Position numbers and translations under genes: made by a program
Assembly (NCBI GenBank): GCA_964648215.1
Contig: CAZYMF010000005.1
Span: 1-64,000 of the forward strand
DNA length: 64,000 bases
DNA from: CAZYMF01 sp964648215
Lineage (GTDB): Bacteria; Desulfobacterota; Binatia; HRBIN30; JACQVA1
Direction of reading: 5' to 3'
Notes under the pieces: model-generated
Told to the model about the DNA's origin: nothing
The model's database searches: none
Seen by the model: the letters and a program-made list of their open reading frames with translations, nothing else
Part shown: positions 42,019 through 49,524 of the stretch, one piece after another
How positions within the stretch are numbered: the stretch's first letter is position 1
How the letters are laid out: each line of letters starts with the position of its first letter

Positions 42019-43548
42019 GTGATCCTGGAGACGAGAACCGTCGATCGCGACGTGACGCTCGCCGCCGACGTGTGCGTCGTGGGCTCCGGTGCCGGCGGCG
42101 CGGTGGTCGCGGCGACCTTGGCACGAGCCGGGCGGGCGGTGGTGGTGGTGGAGCAGGGCGGCTACAACACGGGCAAGGATTTCACCCAGCGCGAAGAGCA
42201 GATGTACCCGCGGCTCTACCAGGGCGACGGGGCGCGGGTGGCCAGCGACGCCGCCGTGGTGATCTCGCAGGGGCGGACCGTGGGCGGCTCGACGGTCACC
42301 GGCTTCTGCGTGTGTGCCCGGCCGCCGCGCAAGATTCTGGACGCCTGGGAGCACAAGCTCGGCATTCCGGGCGTCGGCGCGGAGGCGATGGCCCCGCACT
42401 ATCGTCGCGTGGAGCAGACCCTCCGGGTGAGCCCGCTGACGGCAGAGCAGGTCAACAAGAACAATCAACTCGTCGAAGCCGGAGCCCACCGCCTCGGATT
42501 CCGTACCACGCGACTGTCGCACAACCGGGTCGACTGTCTCGGCTGCGGCTACTGTGTGCTCGGCTGTGCCTATGACCGCAAGACCGACGCGCTGAACACC
42601 TTTCTCCGAGAGGCGTCGGGCGCGGGGGCGGTGATCGTTCCGGACTGCCGGGTGGAGCAGGTGACGACGAGCGGAGCGCGGGCGTCGGGGGTCAGCGGTA
42701 CATTCCTGCGCACGGCGGGCAAGCCGGCGGCGCTGACGGTGCGATCCAAGGTGGTGGTGCTGGCCGCGGGCGCGATTGCCTCGCCGCAGATCTGGCTGCG
42801 CAGCCGGTTGCCCAACGCCAACTGGCAAGTCGGTCGCAATCTGCGCCTGCATCCGCAGGCGCTGGTCGCGGGGATCTTCCACGAGCGGGTCGAAGGTTGG
42901 CGCGGGATTCCGCAGAGCGTCGTCGTCGACGAGTTCCTCCCCACGCGCGAGGCGACGGAGGGCGGCTTCCTCCTGGTTCCGACCTTTGCGTATCCGATCG
43001 CCATGGCCTCGCTGCTGCCCGGCTTCGGGGCCGATCATCGTCGCCTGATGGAGCTCTACCCCCACACCGGCCTGAGCGCGGTGATGCTGCACGACCGTTC
43101 CAGCGGAAGCGTCGAGGTCGACGGCAGCGGGCGCGCGTCGGTGAACTACACGCTCAACGAGGACGATCGGGCGACGCTGCTCGATGGCATGCAGCGGGCG
43201 GCCGACGTCTATTTCGCCGCCGGCGCCGAGCGCGTCGTGCTGCCCTTCAACGACGTGGTGGAGCTCTCGCGACGCGGCGACTACCGCGGGCTGGAGGAGC
43301 ATCCGATCCGCGCCAATGACCCCATCCTTCTGTCGTTCCATCCGCAGGGCACGATGCGGATGGGATCCAATCGCCGGCGCTCGGTGGTCGACCCTCTCGG
43401 CGAGGCCCACGATGTCCCCGGTCTCTTCGTCGCCGACGCCGGCGTCTTCCCCGGTGCCGTCGCCGTTCCGCCGCAGCTCTCGGTCATGGCCTTCGCCGAG
43501 CGGACGGCGCAGTACATCGCGCAGAAGGCGTCGCGGTACTTCGCGTAG
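42019..43548 (+). CDS. GMC-family FAD oxidoreductase
   Basis: This 509-residue flavoprotein has the FAD-binding VGSGAGGAVVAATLARAG (about residues 21-38). It has the GMC C-terminal signatures SFHPQGTMRMG with the catalytic histidine and GLFVADAGVFPGAVAVPPQLSVMAFAERTA. A motif at about 172-190 (CLGCGYCVLGCAYDRKTDAL) with four cysteines is typical of long-chain alcohol oxidase-like and gluconate-dehydrogenase-like members. It has no signal peptide of its own, so export would depend on the small Tat subunit. No cytochrome subunit gene follows. Substrate unknown; a sugar or alcohol is likely. Confidence 0.85.
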   Translation: MILETRTVDRDVTLAADVCVVGSGAGGAVVAATLARAGRAVVVVEQGGYNTGKDFTQREEQMYPRLYQGDGARVASDAAVVISQGRTVGGSTVTGFCVCARPPRKILDAWEHKLGIPGVGAEAMAPHYRRVEQTLRVSPLTAEQVNKNNQLVEAGAHRLGFRTTRLSHNRVDCLGCGYCVLGCAYDRKTDALNTFLREASGAGAVIVPDCRVEQVTTSGARASGVSGTFLRTAGKPAALTVRSKVVVLAAGAIASPQIWLRSRLPNANWQVGRNLRLHPQALVAGIFHERVEGWRGIPQSVVVDEFLPTREATEGGFLLVPTFAYPIAMASLLPGFGADHRRLMELYPHTGLSAVMLHDRSSGSVEVDGSGRASVNYTLNEDDRATLLDGMQRAADVYFAAGAERVVLPFNDVVELSRRGDYRGLEEHPIRANDPILLSFHPQGTMRMGSNRRRSVVDPLGEAHDVPGLFVADAGVFPGAVAVPPQLSVMAFAERTAQYIAQKASRYFA

Positions 43549-43611
43549 CTCTCGGACCGGGGCGGGCGATGTTTTCGGGTTCTCCCCGAACCCGGCACGC
43601 GCGCACGTCGC

Positions 43612-43640
43612 TTGACCGACCTCGGAGCCGCCGGTAGGTT
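43612..43640 (+). promoter_or_regulatory. Probable promoter of the M16 peptidase operon
   Basis: TTGACC (43612-43617) and TAGGTT (43635-43640) are separated by exactly 17 bases. The ATG follows nine bases later with no Shine-Dalgarno site, a leaderless geometry. The -35 has five of six consensus bases, the -10 three. Confidence 0.45.
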
Positions 43641-43649
43641 CGACAGTCC

Positions 43650-45032
43650 ATGTCTACGCGTCTGTGTTCCCGTATCGCCGCCCTCTTGATGGCAACGGTG
43701 CTGGCGTGCTCGCCGGCGGCGGCGTTGACCTACGCCGAGCGGGTGCACGAGCAGGTGCTCCCCAACGGGTTGAAGATTCTGCTCCTCGAGGACCACAAGG
43801 CGCCCGTGGCCGTCTACCAGATCTGGTACCGCGTCGGGTCGCGCAACGAGACCGTCGGCCACACCGGGCTCTCTCATCTCCTCGAGCATCTGATGTTCAA
43901 GGGCACGGAGAAGGTCGGGCCGGAGGAGTACTCCAAGATCATCCAGCGCAACGGCGGCAACACCAACGCCTTCACCACCCAGGACTACACGACCTACTTC
44001 GCCACCATGGCCAGCGATCGGATCGCGGTCGTCAACGAGCTCGAGGCCGATCGGCTGGCGCATCTGCAATTCAAGGAGGATCTGTTCAAGCCGGAGCAGC
44101 GAGTTGTCATGGAAGAGCGACGGATGCGCACGACCGACAATCCGGTCTCGGCACTGTTCGAGCTCATCAACGCCACTGCCTACGTCGCCCACCCGTATCA
44201 GTGGCCGATCATCGGGTGGATGGACGACATCCGGCAGGCGACCTCGTCGGACGCCGAGCGGTACTTTCACACCTACTACCAGCCCAACAACGCCGTGGTG
44301 ATCGCCGTGGGCGACTTCGACAGCGCCGAGCTGGCGGCGGAGATCGCCAAGCAGTTCGGGTCGATCCCGAGCGGCGACTCGCCGCCCCCGGTGCGGTCGA
44401 TCGAGCCGCAGCAGCAGGGGGAGCGCTCGGTCGTTCTCCGCCGCGAAGCGCAGTTGCCGTTCATCGGTATCGCCTACCATACCCCGAACCTGCACAGCCC
44501 CGACGCGGCGGCGATCGAGATGCTGGCGGCCGTGCTGTCGGGCGGCAAGAGCGCCCGCCTCTACGAGCAACTCGTCTATCGCCGGCAGATTGCTCGCGAT
44601 GTCGGCGCCAACAGCGACTACACCTCGGTGGACCCGGGAATGTTCACGGTCTACGCGCAGCCGCTGCCCGGCAAGAAGGTGAGCGAGGTTCGCCAGGCCC
44701 TGCTCGCCGAGATCGAGAAGATCCGGGAGAAGGCGCCGAGCGCGCGCGAGGTCGAAAAGGCACGCAACGGCATCGAAGCCGGGTTCGTCTTCGCCCAGGA
44801 CTCGCTCTTCTATCAGGGCATGCTCTTGGGTCAGTACGAGATGGCCGGCGACTGGCGGCTGATCGACAAGTATCTACCGGCCATCCGCGCGGTCACCGCC
44901 GAGGACATCCGCCGCGTCGCAGCCGTCTACCTGATCGCCGACAACCGTACCATGGGCGTGCTGGAGCCCTTGCCGAGCAAGGCGGCGCAGCCGGCCCCGG
45001 CGGCGCTGCCTCCTCACGGGATGGTGCGCTGA
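43650..45032 (+). CDS. M16-family zinc peptidase, active subunit
   Basis: This 460-residue exported peptidase has a signal peptide ending in PAAA (about residue 25). The inverted zinc motif HLLEH lies at 76-80, with a probable zinc-binding glutamate in VVMEERR (about 155-156). It also carries PNGLKILLLEDHKAPV and the C-terminal core GGKSARLYEQLVYRRQIARDVGANS. The M16B organisation uses two such proteins as a heterodimer. Its stop overlaps the start of the inactive partner (TGATG). It resembles PqqL-like and MPP-like proteases; targets are unknown, probably in the periplasm. Confidence 0.92.
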   Translation: MSTRLCSRIAALLMATVLACSPAAALTYAERVHEQVLPNGLKILLLEDHKAPVAVYQIWYRVGSRNETVGHTGLSHLLEHLMFKGTEKVGPEEYSKIIQRNGGNTNAFTTQDYTTYFATMASDRIAVVNELEADRLAHLQFKEDLFKPEQRVVMEERRMRTTDNPVSALFELINATAYVAHPYQWPIIGWMDDIRQATSSDAERYFHTYYQPNNAVVIAVGDFDSAELAAEIAKQFGSIPSGDSPPPVRSIEPQQQGERSVVLRREAQLPFIGIAYHTPNLHSPDAAAIEMLAAVLSGGKSARLYEQLVYRRQIARDVGANSDYTSVDPGMFTVYAQPLPGKKVSEVRQALLAEIEKIREKAPSAREVEKARNGIEAGFVFAQDSLFYQGMLLGQYEMAGDWRLIDKYLPAIRAVTAEDIRRVAAVYLIADNRTMGVLEPLPSKAAQPAPAALPPHGMVR

Positions 45033-46414
45033 TGCGGCGGGCTCTCTTCCTCGTCGCCCTGGCGCCGACGCTGGTCTTCTCCCTGGCGGCCCAAGCCGGA
45101 AGTCCGCCCGCCGACTACGTCACGCTCGCCAACGGAGCGACGCTGATCGTCTCCGAGCAGCACAACGTGCCGATCGTCGCCGTGCAGGTGATCCTCGATG
45201 CGGGCGCTCGGCGCGATTCACCCGACAAGGCCGGAGTGGCCAGCCTGACGGCGGAGCTGCTGACCGAGGGCACCACGAAGCGCAGCGCGACCGAGATCAG
45301 CGATGCCGTCGACTTTCTCGGCGCCTCCCTGTCGGCGGGGGCCGCCACCGACTATGCCAGCGTCGGGCTCAGCGTGCTGAAGAAGGACCTGCCGGCGGGC
45401 CTCGACCTGCTCACCGACGTCCTGCTGCACCCGAAGTTCGCCGCGGCAGAGATCCATCGTCGCCGGGAGGCGGTGCTGGCGAGCATACGCGCCGCCGAAG
45501 ACGACCCGGGCACGGTGGCGCAGAAGGCGTTCCAACGCGAGCTTTTCGCCGGCGAGCCCTACGGCCACCCGGTGGAAGGAACCCTGGAGTCGGTGCCGCG
45601 CATCGAGCGGGCCGATATCGCGGCTTTCTATCGCCAGCACTACCGTCCCGGTGGTGCGATCATCGCCGTGGTCGGCGACGTTTCCGCCGGCGCCATTCGG
45701 GCGCGGTTGGAGGCGGCGCTGGCCGGTTGGAGCGGTAGCGGCGAGCCGTTCCACTACCCGGCGGCGACGGTTCCACGGAAGAAGCTGATCACGATCGACA
45801 AGCCGGTCACCCAGGCCAACATCATCCTCGGCGAGCGCGGCGTTGCCCGTGACAATCCCGACTACTACGCGATCACGGTCATGAACTACATCCTCGGTGG
45901 CGGCGGATTCTCCTCGCGGCTGCTCGATGACATCCGTACCCAGGCCGGCTTGGCGTACTCCGTGGCGAGCTTCTTCACCGTCAACAAGTCCCCGGGCAGC
46001 TTCCAGGTGACGATGCAGACCAAGAACGCCTCCGCCGCCGAGGCCATCAAGCGCGCGCGGGCGGCCATCGAGCGCATCCGTCGCCAGGCGGTGAAGGACG
46101 AAGAGCTCAGTGAGGCGAAGCGCTATCTGACCGGCAGCTTCCCGCTGCGGCTCGACAGCGATCGCAAGATCGTCGGCTTCTTGTCTCAGGTCGAGTTCTA
46201 CGGACTGGGGCGCGACTACGCCGACACCTATGCGGATCGCATCAATGCCGTCACCAAGGACGACGTGCTGCGCGTAGCCAAGCGGTACATCGATCCCGCC
46301 AAGCTGTTGTTGGTCGTGGTCGGCGATCTCGCCCAGGTTCCCCTGGCCGAGATCAAATCGGAGGTGAGCGCGCCCGCGGCGGGCACGGAAACGGAGGACG
46401 ACAGGCATGAGTGA
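45032..46414 (+). CDS. M16-family peptidase, inactive partner subunit
   Basis: This 460-residue homologue keeps the M16 fold but lacks the zinc motif: HxxEH is replaced by SLTAE in GVASLTAELLTEGT. It retains the substrate-binding region SRLLDDIRTQAGLAYSVAS with the R/Y residues typical of the non-catalytic subunit. A signal peptide (ALFLVALAPTLVFSLAAQA) is present. The ATG overlaps the stop of the active subunit gene. The two should form a heterodimer in the periplasm. The following small ORF overlaps its end by eight bases. Confidence 0.9.
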   Translation: MRRALFLVALAPTLVFSLAAQAGSPPADYVTLANGATLIVSEQHNVPIVAVQVILDAGARRDSPDKAGVASLTAELLTEGTTKRSATEISDAVDFLGASLSAGAATDYASVGLSVLKKDLPAGLDLLTDVLLHPKFAAAEIHRRREAVLASIRAAEDDPGTVAQKAFQRELFAGEPYGHPVEGTLESVPRIERADIAAFYRQHYRPGGAIIAVVGDVSAGAIRARLEAALAGWSGSGEPFHYPAATVPRKKLITIDKPVTQANIILGERGVARDNPDYYAITVMNYILGGGGFSSRLLDDIRTQAGLAYSVASFFTVNKSPGSFQVTMQTKNASAAEAIKRARAAIERIRRQAVKDEELSEAKRYLTGSFPLRLDSDRKIVGFLSQVEFYGLGRDYADTYADRINAVTKDDVLRVAKRYIDPAKLLLVVVGDLAQVPLAEIKSEVSAPAAGTETEDDRHE

Positions 46415-46595
46415 CGATCCGGGGCGGGGGGAGTCTCGTGGGGATCCGCGCAAGGCGGCTTTGCTGGCACTGGTCCAAGCGGCCCCCGAGGGGGAGTTGC
46501 TCAGCCTCGTGCTGGACGGCTTCGAAGCGCTGGAACAGACGGACTTCGGAGAGCTGGAGCCGGTTGGTGTCGGGGCGCCGGTGAGCCGGCCATGA
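46407..46595 (+). CDS. Small protein in the peptidase-amidase operon, unknown function
   Basis: This 62-residue protein is acidic, Gly/Pro-rich at its ends, and contains the amphipathic segment KAALLALVQAAPEGELLSLVLDGFEALEQTDFGEL. No domain is recognised. It overlaps the M16 partner by eight bases and the amidase by four. This gives the operon layout peptidase-peptidase-small ORF-amidase. The tight overlaps make it likely to be translated. Confidence 0.6.
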   Translation: MSDDPGRGESRGDPRKAALLALVQAAPEGELLSLVLDGFEALEQTDFGELEPVGVGAPVSRP

Positions 46596-47992
46596 CGGAG
46601 GATCCGACCCGCAAGAGCGCGTCCGAGCTGGTCCAGCTACTGCGCCGGCGTCGGTTGGGCGCGGTGGAGCTGACGCAGGCGTTTCTGCGACGCATCGAGC
46701 ACCTCGACGGCGAGCTCAACTGCTACATCACCGTCACCGGCGAGCAGGCGCTGCGCCAGGCGCGGCGGCTGGACCGCGAGAAGACGCCGCGCGGGCCCCT
46801 GCACGGCCTGCCACTGGCGCTGAAGGACCTGTGCGCCACCAAGGGAGTTCGCACCACCGCCGGGTCGAAGATTCTGGGGCAGTGGGTTCCCGGGTTCGAC
46901 GCCACGGTGGTCGAGCGCTGGCGCGCCGCCGGTGCGGTCATCCTCGGCAAGCTCAACATGCACGAGCTCGCCTATGGCGTGACGACCAACAACCCGCACT
47001 ACGGAGCGACCCACAACCCGTGGAAGCTCGATTGCATCCCCGGCGGGTCGAGCGGCGGCTCAGGCGCGGCCGTGGCCGCTTCGCTGTGCGCCGGCGCGGT
47101 CGGAACCGACACCGGCGGCTCGATTCGCATCCCCGCGTCCGCCTGCGGCGTGGTCGGGTTCAAGCCCACCTATGGGCGGGTGAGCCGCTACGGCGTGGTG
47201 CCGCTGAGCTGGTCGCTCGACCACGTCGGTCCTCTGGCAAAGACGGTCGAGGACGCGGCACTGCTGTTGCGGCACATGGCCGGCGCGGATACCCGCGACC
47301 GCACGTGCAGCACGCGACGCGTCGAGAACTACCGCGCCGCGGTCCGCCAGTCGCCCAAAGGGATGAAGGTCGGCGTGCCGCGCGAGCACTTCTTCGACCT
47401 CCTGGCGGACGAGGTGCGCTCGGCCTTCGATGACGCGTTGGGCGTGCTGAAGAAGCTGGGGGTGCGGATCGTACCCGTGTCGTTGCCGTCGTTGTTGCTG
47501 TCGCAGCCGGCGGAGCTGGCGATCATGATGGCCGAGGCTTCGGCCTACCATGCCCGTACGCTACGCGAGCGGCCGAACGACTTCGGCGCCGACGTGCGCG
47601 GCCTGCTCGAGCTCGGCCGGCTGGTGCCCGCCACCTCGCTGGTGGCGGCGCAGCGGCTGCGGGCCCGGCTCGCCGAGGAGCTGGCCGCGACCTTCGCCAG
47701 AGTCGATGCGCTCGTGGTTCCGAGCCTGGCGGTTCCGGCGCCGCGCATCGCGGACTCCGCCATCACCGTGGAAGGGTTCACCGTCGACGTGGGCACGGCG
47801 CTGTCGCGCAACATGATGCCGTTCAACCTGACCGGCGTGCCGGCGCTGGCGATGCCCTGCGGCCGGTCGCGGAAGGGCCTGCCGATCGCGCTGCAGCTCG
47901 TCGGACCCCCCTTCGGCGAAAGTGCGCTGGTGCGCTTGGGCCACGGCTACGAACAAGCGACGCCGTGGCACCAACTGCCCGAGTTCGGGTGA
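46592..47992 (+). CDS. Amidase-signature family protein (GatA-like)
   Basis: This 466-residue amidase has the Ser-cisSer-Lys triad: Lys78 in LALKDL, the GGSSGGSGAAVA stretch (about 150-161) and TDTGGSIRIPA (about 172-182). It resembles GatA, the glutaminase subunit of the Asp-tRNA/Glu-tRNA amidotransferase. No gatB or gatC neighbours exist, so a stand-alone amidase of unknown substrate is likelier. It overlaps the small ORF by four bases. The M16 neighbours suggest a peptide-related role, which is only inferred. Confidence 0.85.
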   Translation: MTEDPTRKSASELVQLLRRRRLGAVELTQAFLRRIEHLDGELNCYITVTGEQALRQARRLDREKTPRGPLHGLPLALKDLCATKGVRTTAGSKILGQWVPGFDATVVERWRAAGAVILGKLNMHELAYGVTTNNPHYGATHNPWKLDCIPGGSSGGSGAAVAASLCAGAVGTDTGGSIRIPASACGVVGFKPTYGRVSRYGVVPLSWSLDHVGPLAKTVEDAALLLRHMAGADTRDRTCSTRRVENYRAAVRQSPKGMKVGVPREHFFDLLADEVRSAFDDALGVLKKLGVRIVPVSLPSLLLSQPAELAIMMAEASAYHARTLRERPNDFGADVRGLLELGRLVPATSLVAAQRLRARLAEELAATFARVDALVVPSLAVPAPRIADSAITVEGFTVDVGTALSRNMMPFNLTGVPALAMPCGRSRKGLPIALQLVGPPFGESALVRLGHGYEQATPWHQLPEFG

Positions 47993-48053
47993 GACGAGCG
48001 CGATCTTTCGCGCGAACGCCACCCTGTGCTATCAAGAAGGTGAACCGGGTGTG

Positions 48054-48353
48054 ATGTCTCTCGACAGTAACAAGCGGCTGTACCTCCGCCTGGGGGACAA
48101 GGTCAGCCACCGCGACTATCTGCAATGGGGGCAGGGTGTCGTCGTCGAGGAGATGACCTCGCGGCTCCCCGGTGGCACCTGCCTGGTGCGGATCAAGTTC
48201 CAGGACGGGCGCCAACGCACCTTCCACAACGATCTCGACAATCAGAATTGCTGCTACTACTTCGGCCTGCGGAAGTTCTGGGAGCTCGATCCCGAGACGT
48301 GCGAGGCCACCGCCGCGCCACGGGCTCGCCGACAGACGCGCCGGCTGACCTAG
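48054..48353 (+). CDS. DUF3553-like small protein
   Basis: This 99-residue protein has a single small beta-barrel: RLGDKVSHRDYLQWGQGVVVEEMTSR and VRIKFQDGRQRTFHNDLDNQNCC. This is the DUF3553 pattern otherwise found at the C terminus of UvrD/Rep helicases and in CarD-like barrels. The C-terminal tail is Arg/Ala-rich. AAGAAGG precedes the ATG at 48054 (a GTG at 48051 is adjacent). As a stand-alone version it could bind nucleic acid or a helicase. That is inferred, not shown. Confidence 0.65.
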   Translation: MSLDSNKRLYLRLGDKVSHRDYLQWGQGVVVEEMTSRLPGGTCLVRIKFQDGRQRTFHNDLDNQNCCYYFGLRKFWELDPETCEATAAPRARRQTRRLT

Positions 48354-48390
48354 AGCCGGCGAGGGAGATTCGCCCGCGGCCGCCGCGCGG

Positions 48391-48948
48391 TCAGGCGCGG
48401 GCGGCCACGTCGGCGCCGCGGGCGATGCCTTCGGGCGAAAGGTAATCGGCGAGGAACCTGCGGAACGCTTTCACGGCCGCCTTGACGCCGTCGAAGGTCG
48501 CCTCGCGCACCCACTCCCCGTCGATCCAGCAGTCGAAAGACGGGGCGTCGCCGAGGGTGAGGTCGAGAATGCGTTCGCCGACGGGATTCCCCGTGGCGAG
48601 GATCCGAATCGTGCGCCCGGAATCGATGATCGCCGCGCGCGCGTACGCGGGCAGGTTGATCAGTTGCTTGATGCGATCGAGCTCGCGTGCCGGGAACTTG
48701 TGATCGGCCAGTTGCACGTAACCCCAGCCGCCCTCGGGCGGGTTGGCCATCTGCAGCAGCTTGAGATTGTTGTCGGTGAGCCGATCGCGGGCGCGATCTT
48801 GCTCGAAATCGTGCGCCACGGTGAAGAAGCTGGTGCCGGCCGGCCCGGCGGGGCGCGTTTCCTTGGGGCGCTGCTTCGGAGCGGTCTCCACCCACCAGCG
48901 ATCGGTGACCCGGGAGTCCGCTTGGTTGTCGGACGGCTTGTTGCTCAC
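48391..48948 (-). CDS. Unknown protein
   Basis: This 185-residue soluble protein was not recognised. It has a flexible charged N terminus (about residues 1-40), then EQDRARDRLTDNNLKLLQMANPP, WGYVQLADHKFPARELDRIKQL, RTIRILATGNPVGERILDL and a C-terminal amphipathic helix AFRRFLADYLSPEGIARGADVAARA. No cysteines cluster, no signal peptide. It ends the minus-strand pair with the HExxH gene, only four bases away. Confidence 0.55.
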   Translation of the reverse strand: MSNKPSDNQADSRVTDRWWVETAPKQRPKETRPAGPAGTSFFTVAHDFEQDRARDRLTDNNLKLLQMANPPEGGWGYVQLADHKFPARELDRIKQLINLPAYARAAIIDSGRTIRILATGNPVGERILDLTLGDAPSFDCWIDGEWVREATFDGVKAAVKAFRRFLADYLSPEGIARGADVAARA

Positions 48949-48952
48949 GGCT

Positions 48953-49360
48953 TCATCTACCCGGCGACCGCCGCTTGTGGCGCACCTGCCCGTTCTTGGC
49001 GCCGCCGTGACCGTTGCTGCGCGAGTGATTGACGCCGTTGCCGCGCATCATGCGGAAGGCGAAGGTATCGGCCTTGCGCTCGGCATCGGCCCAGAACACA
49101 TAGTGGCCCATCTCGTGGAACACCATGTTGACCCATTGGCGCTCGGAGTTGTACTTGCGACCGTTCTTCCAGTTCTCGGGGTGGACCAGATGAATCTTGC
49201 CGTTCTCGTAGGTCTTGCCCGCGGTGCGCCCCCAGTCGATGTACTCGAACCACTCGACGCGGGGCCGCTTGAGGTGGAAGAAGCGACACAAGGCGCCCAC
49301 GGCGCGATTGAAGTCGGCCGGCCGGTGCTCTTGAAAAAACGTACTCAAGAACCGCTGCAT
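48953..49360 (-). CDS. Small HExxH zinc metallopeptidase-like protein
   Basis: This 135-residue protein has the motif FHEMGHYVF (HExxH with conserved Gly) followed after about 10 residues by ERKADTFAFRMM, the acidic third-ligand region seen in minimal peptidases such as M48/SprT-like or ImmA-like proteins. The N-terminal half (ALCRFFHLKRPRVEWFEYID) is helical. A strongly basic Arg/His/Lys C-terminal tail follows. The ATG at 49360 has AAGGAG nine bases upstream; an earlier ATG at 49399 lacks it. The target is unknown. Confidence 0.6.
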   Translation of the reverse strand: MQRFLSTFFQEHRPADFNRAVGALCRFFHLKRPRVEWFEYIDWGRTAGKTYENGKIHLVHPENWKNGRKYNSERQWVNMVFHEMGHYVFWADAERKADTFAFRMMRGNGVNHSRSNGHGGAKNGQVRHKRRSPGR

Positions 49361-49524
49361 CGTGCGCCGCTCCTTCAGCGGCGGTAGGATCATTCGCATG
49401 TGATGGTACTCCGCACGGGGACAACGAACGGGGACAATAGTGACCGAGCACACCCTTGTCAACGCGCTCCCGGGATCAAGAAAATCGATACCCGAAAGCA
49501 TGGAACCTATGCAAAATCAGGTGG

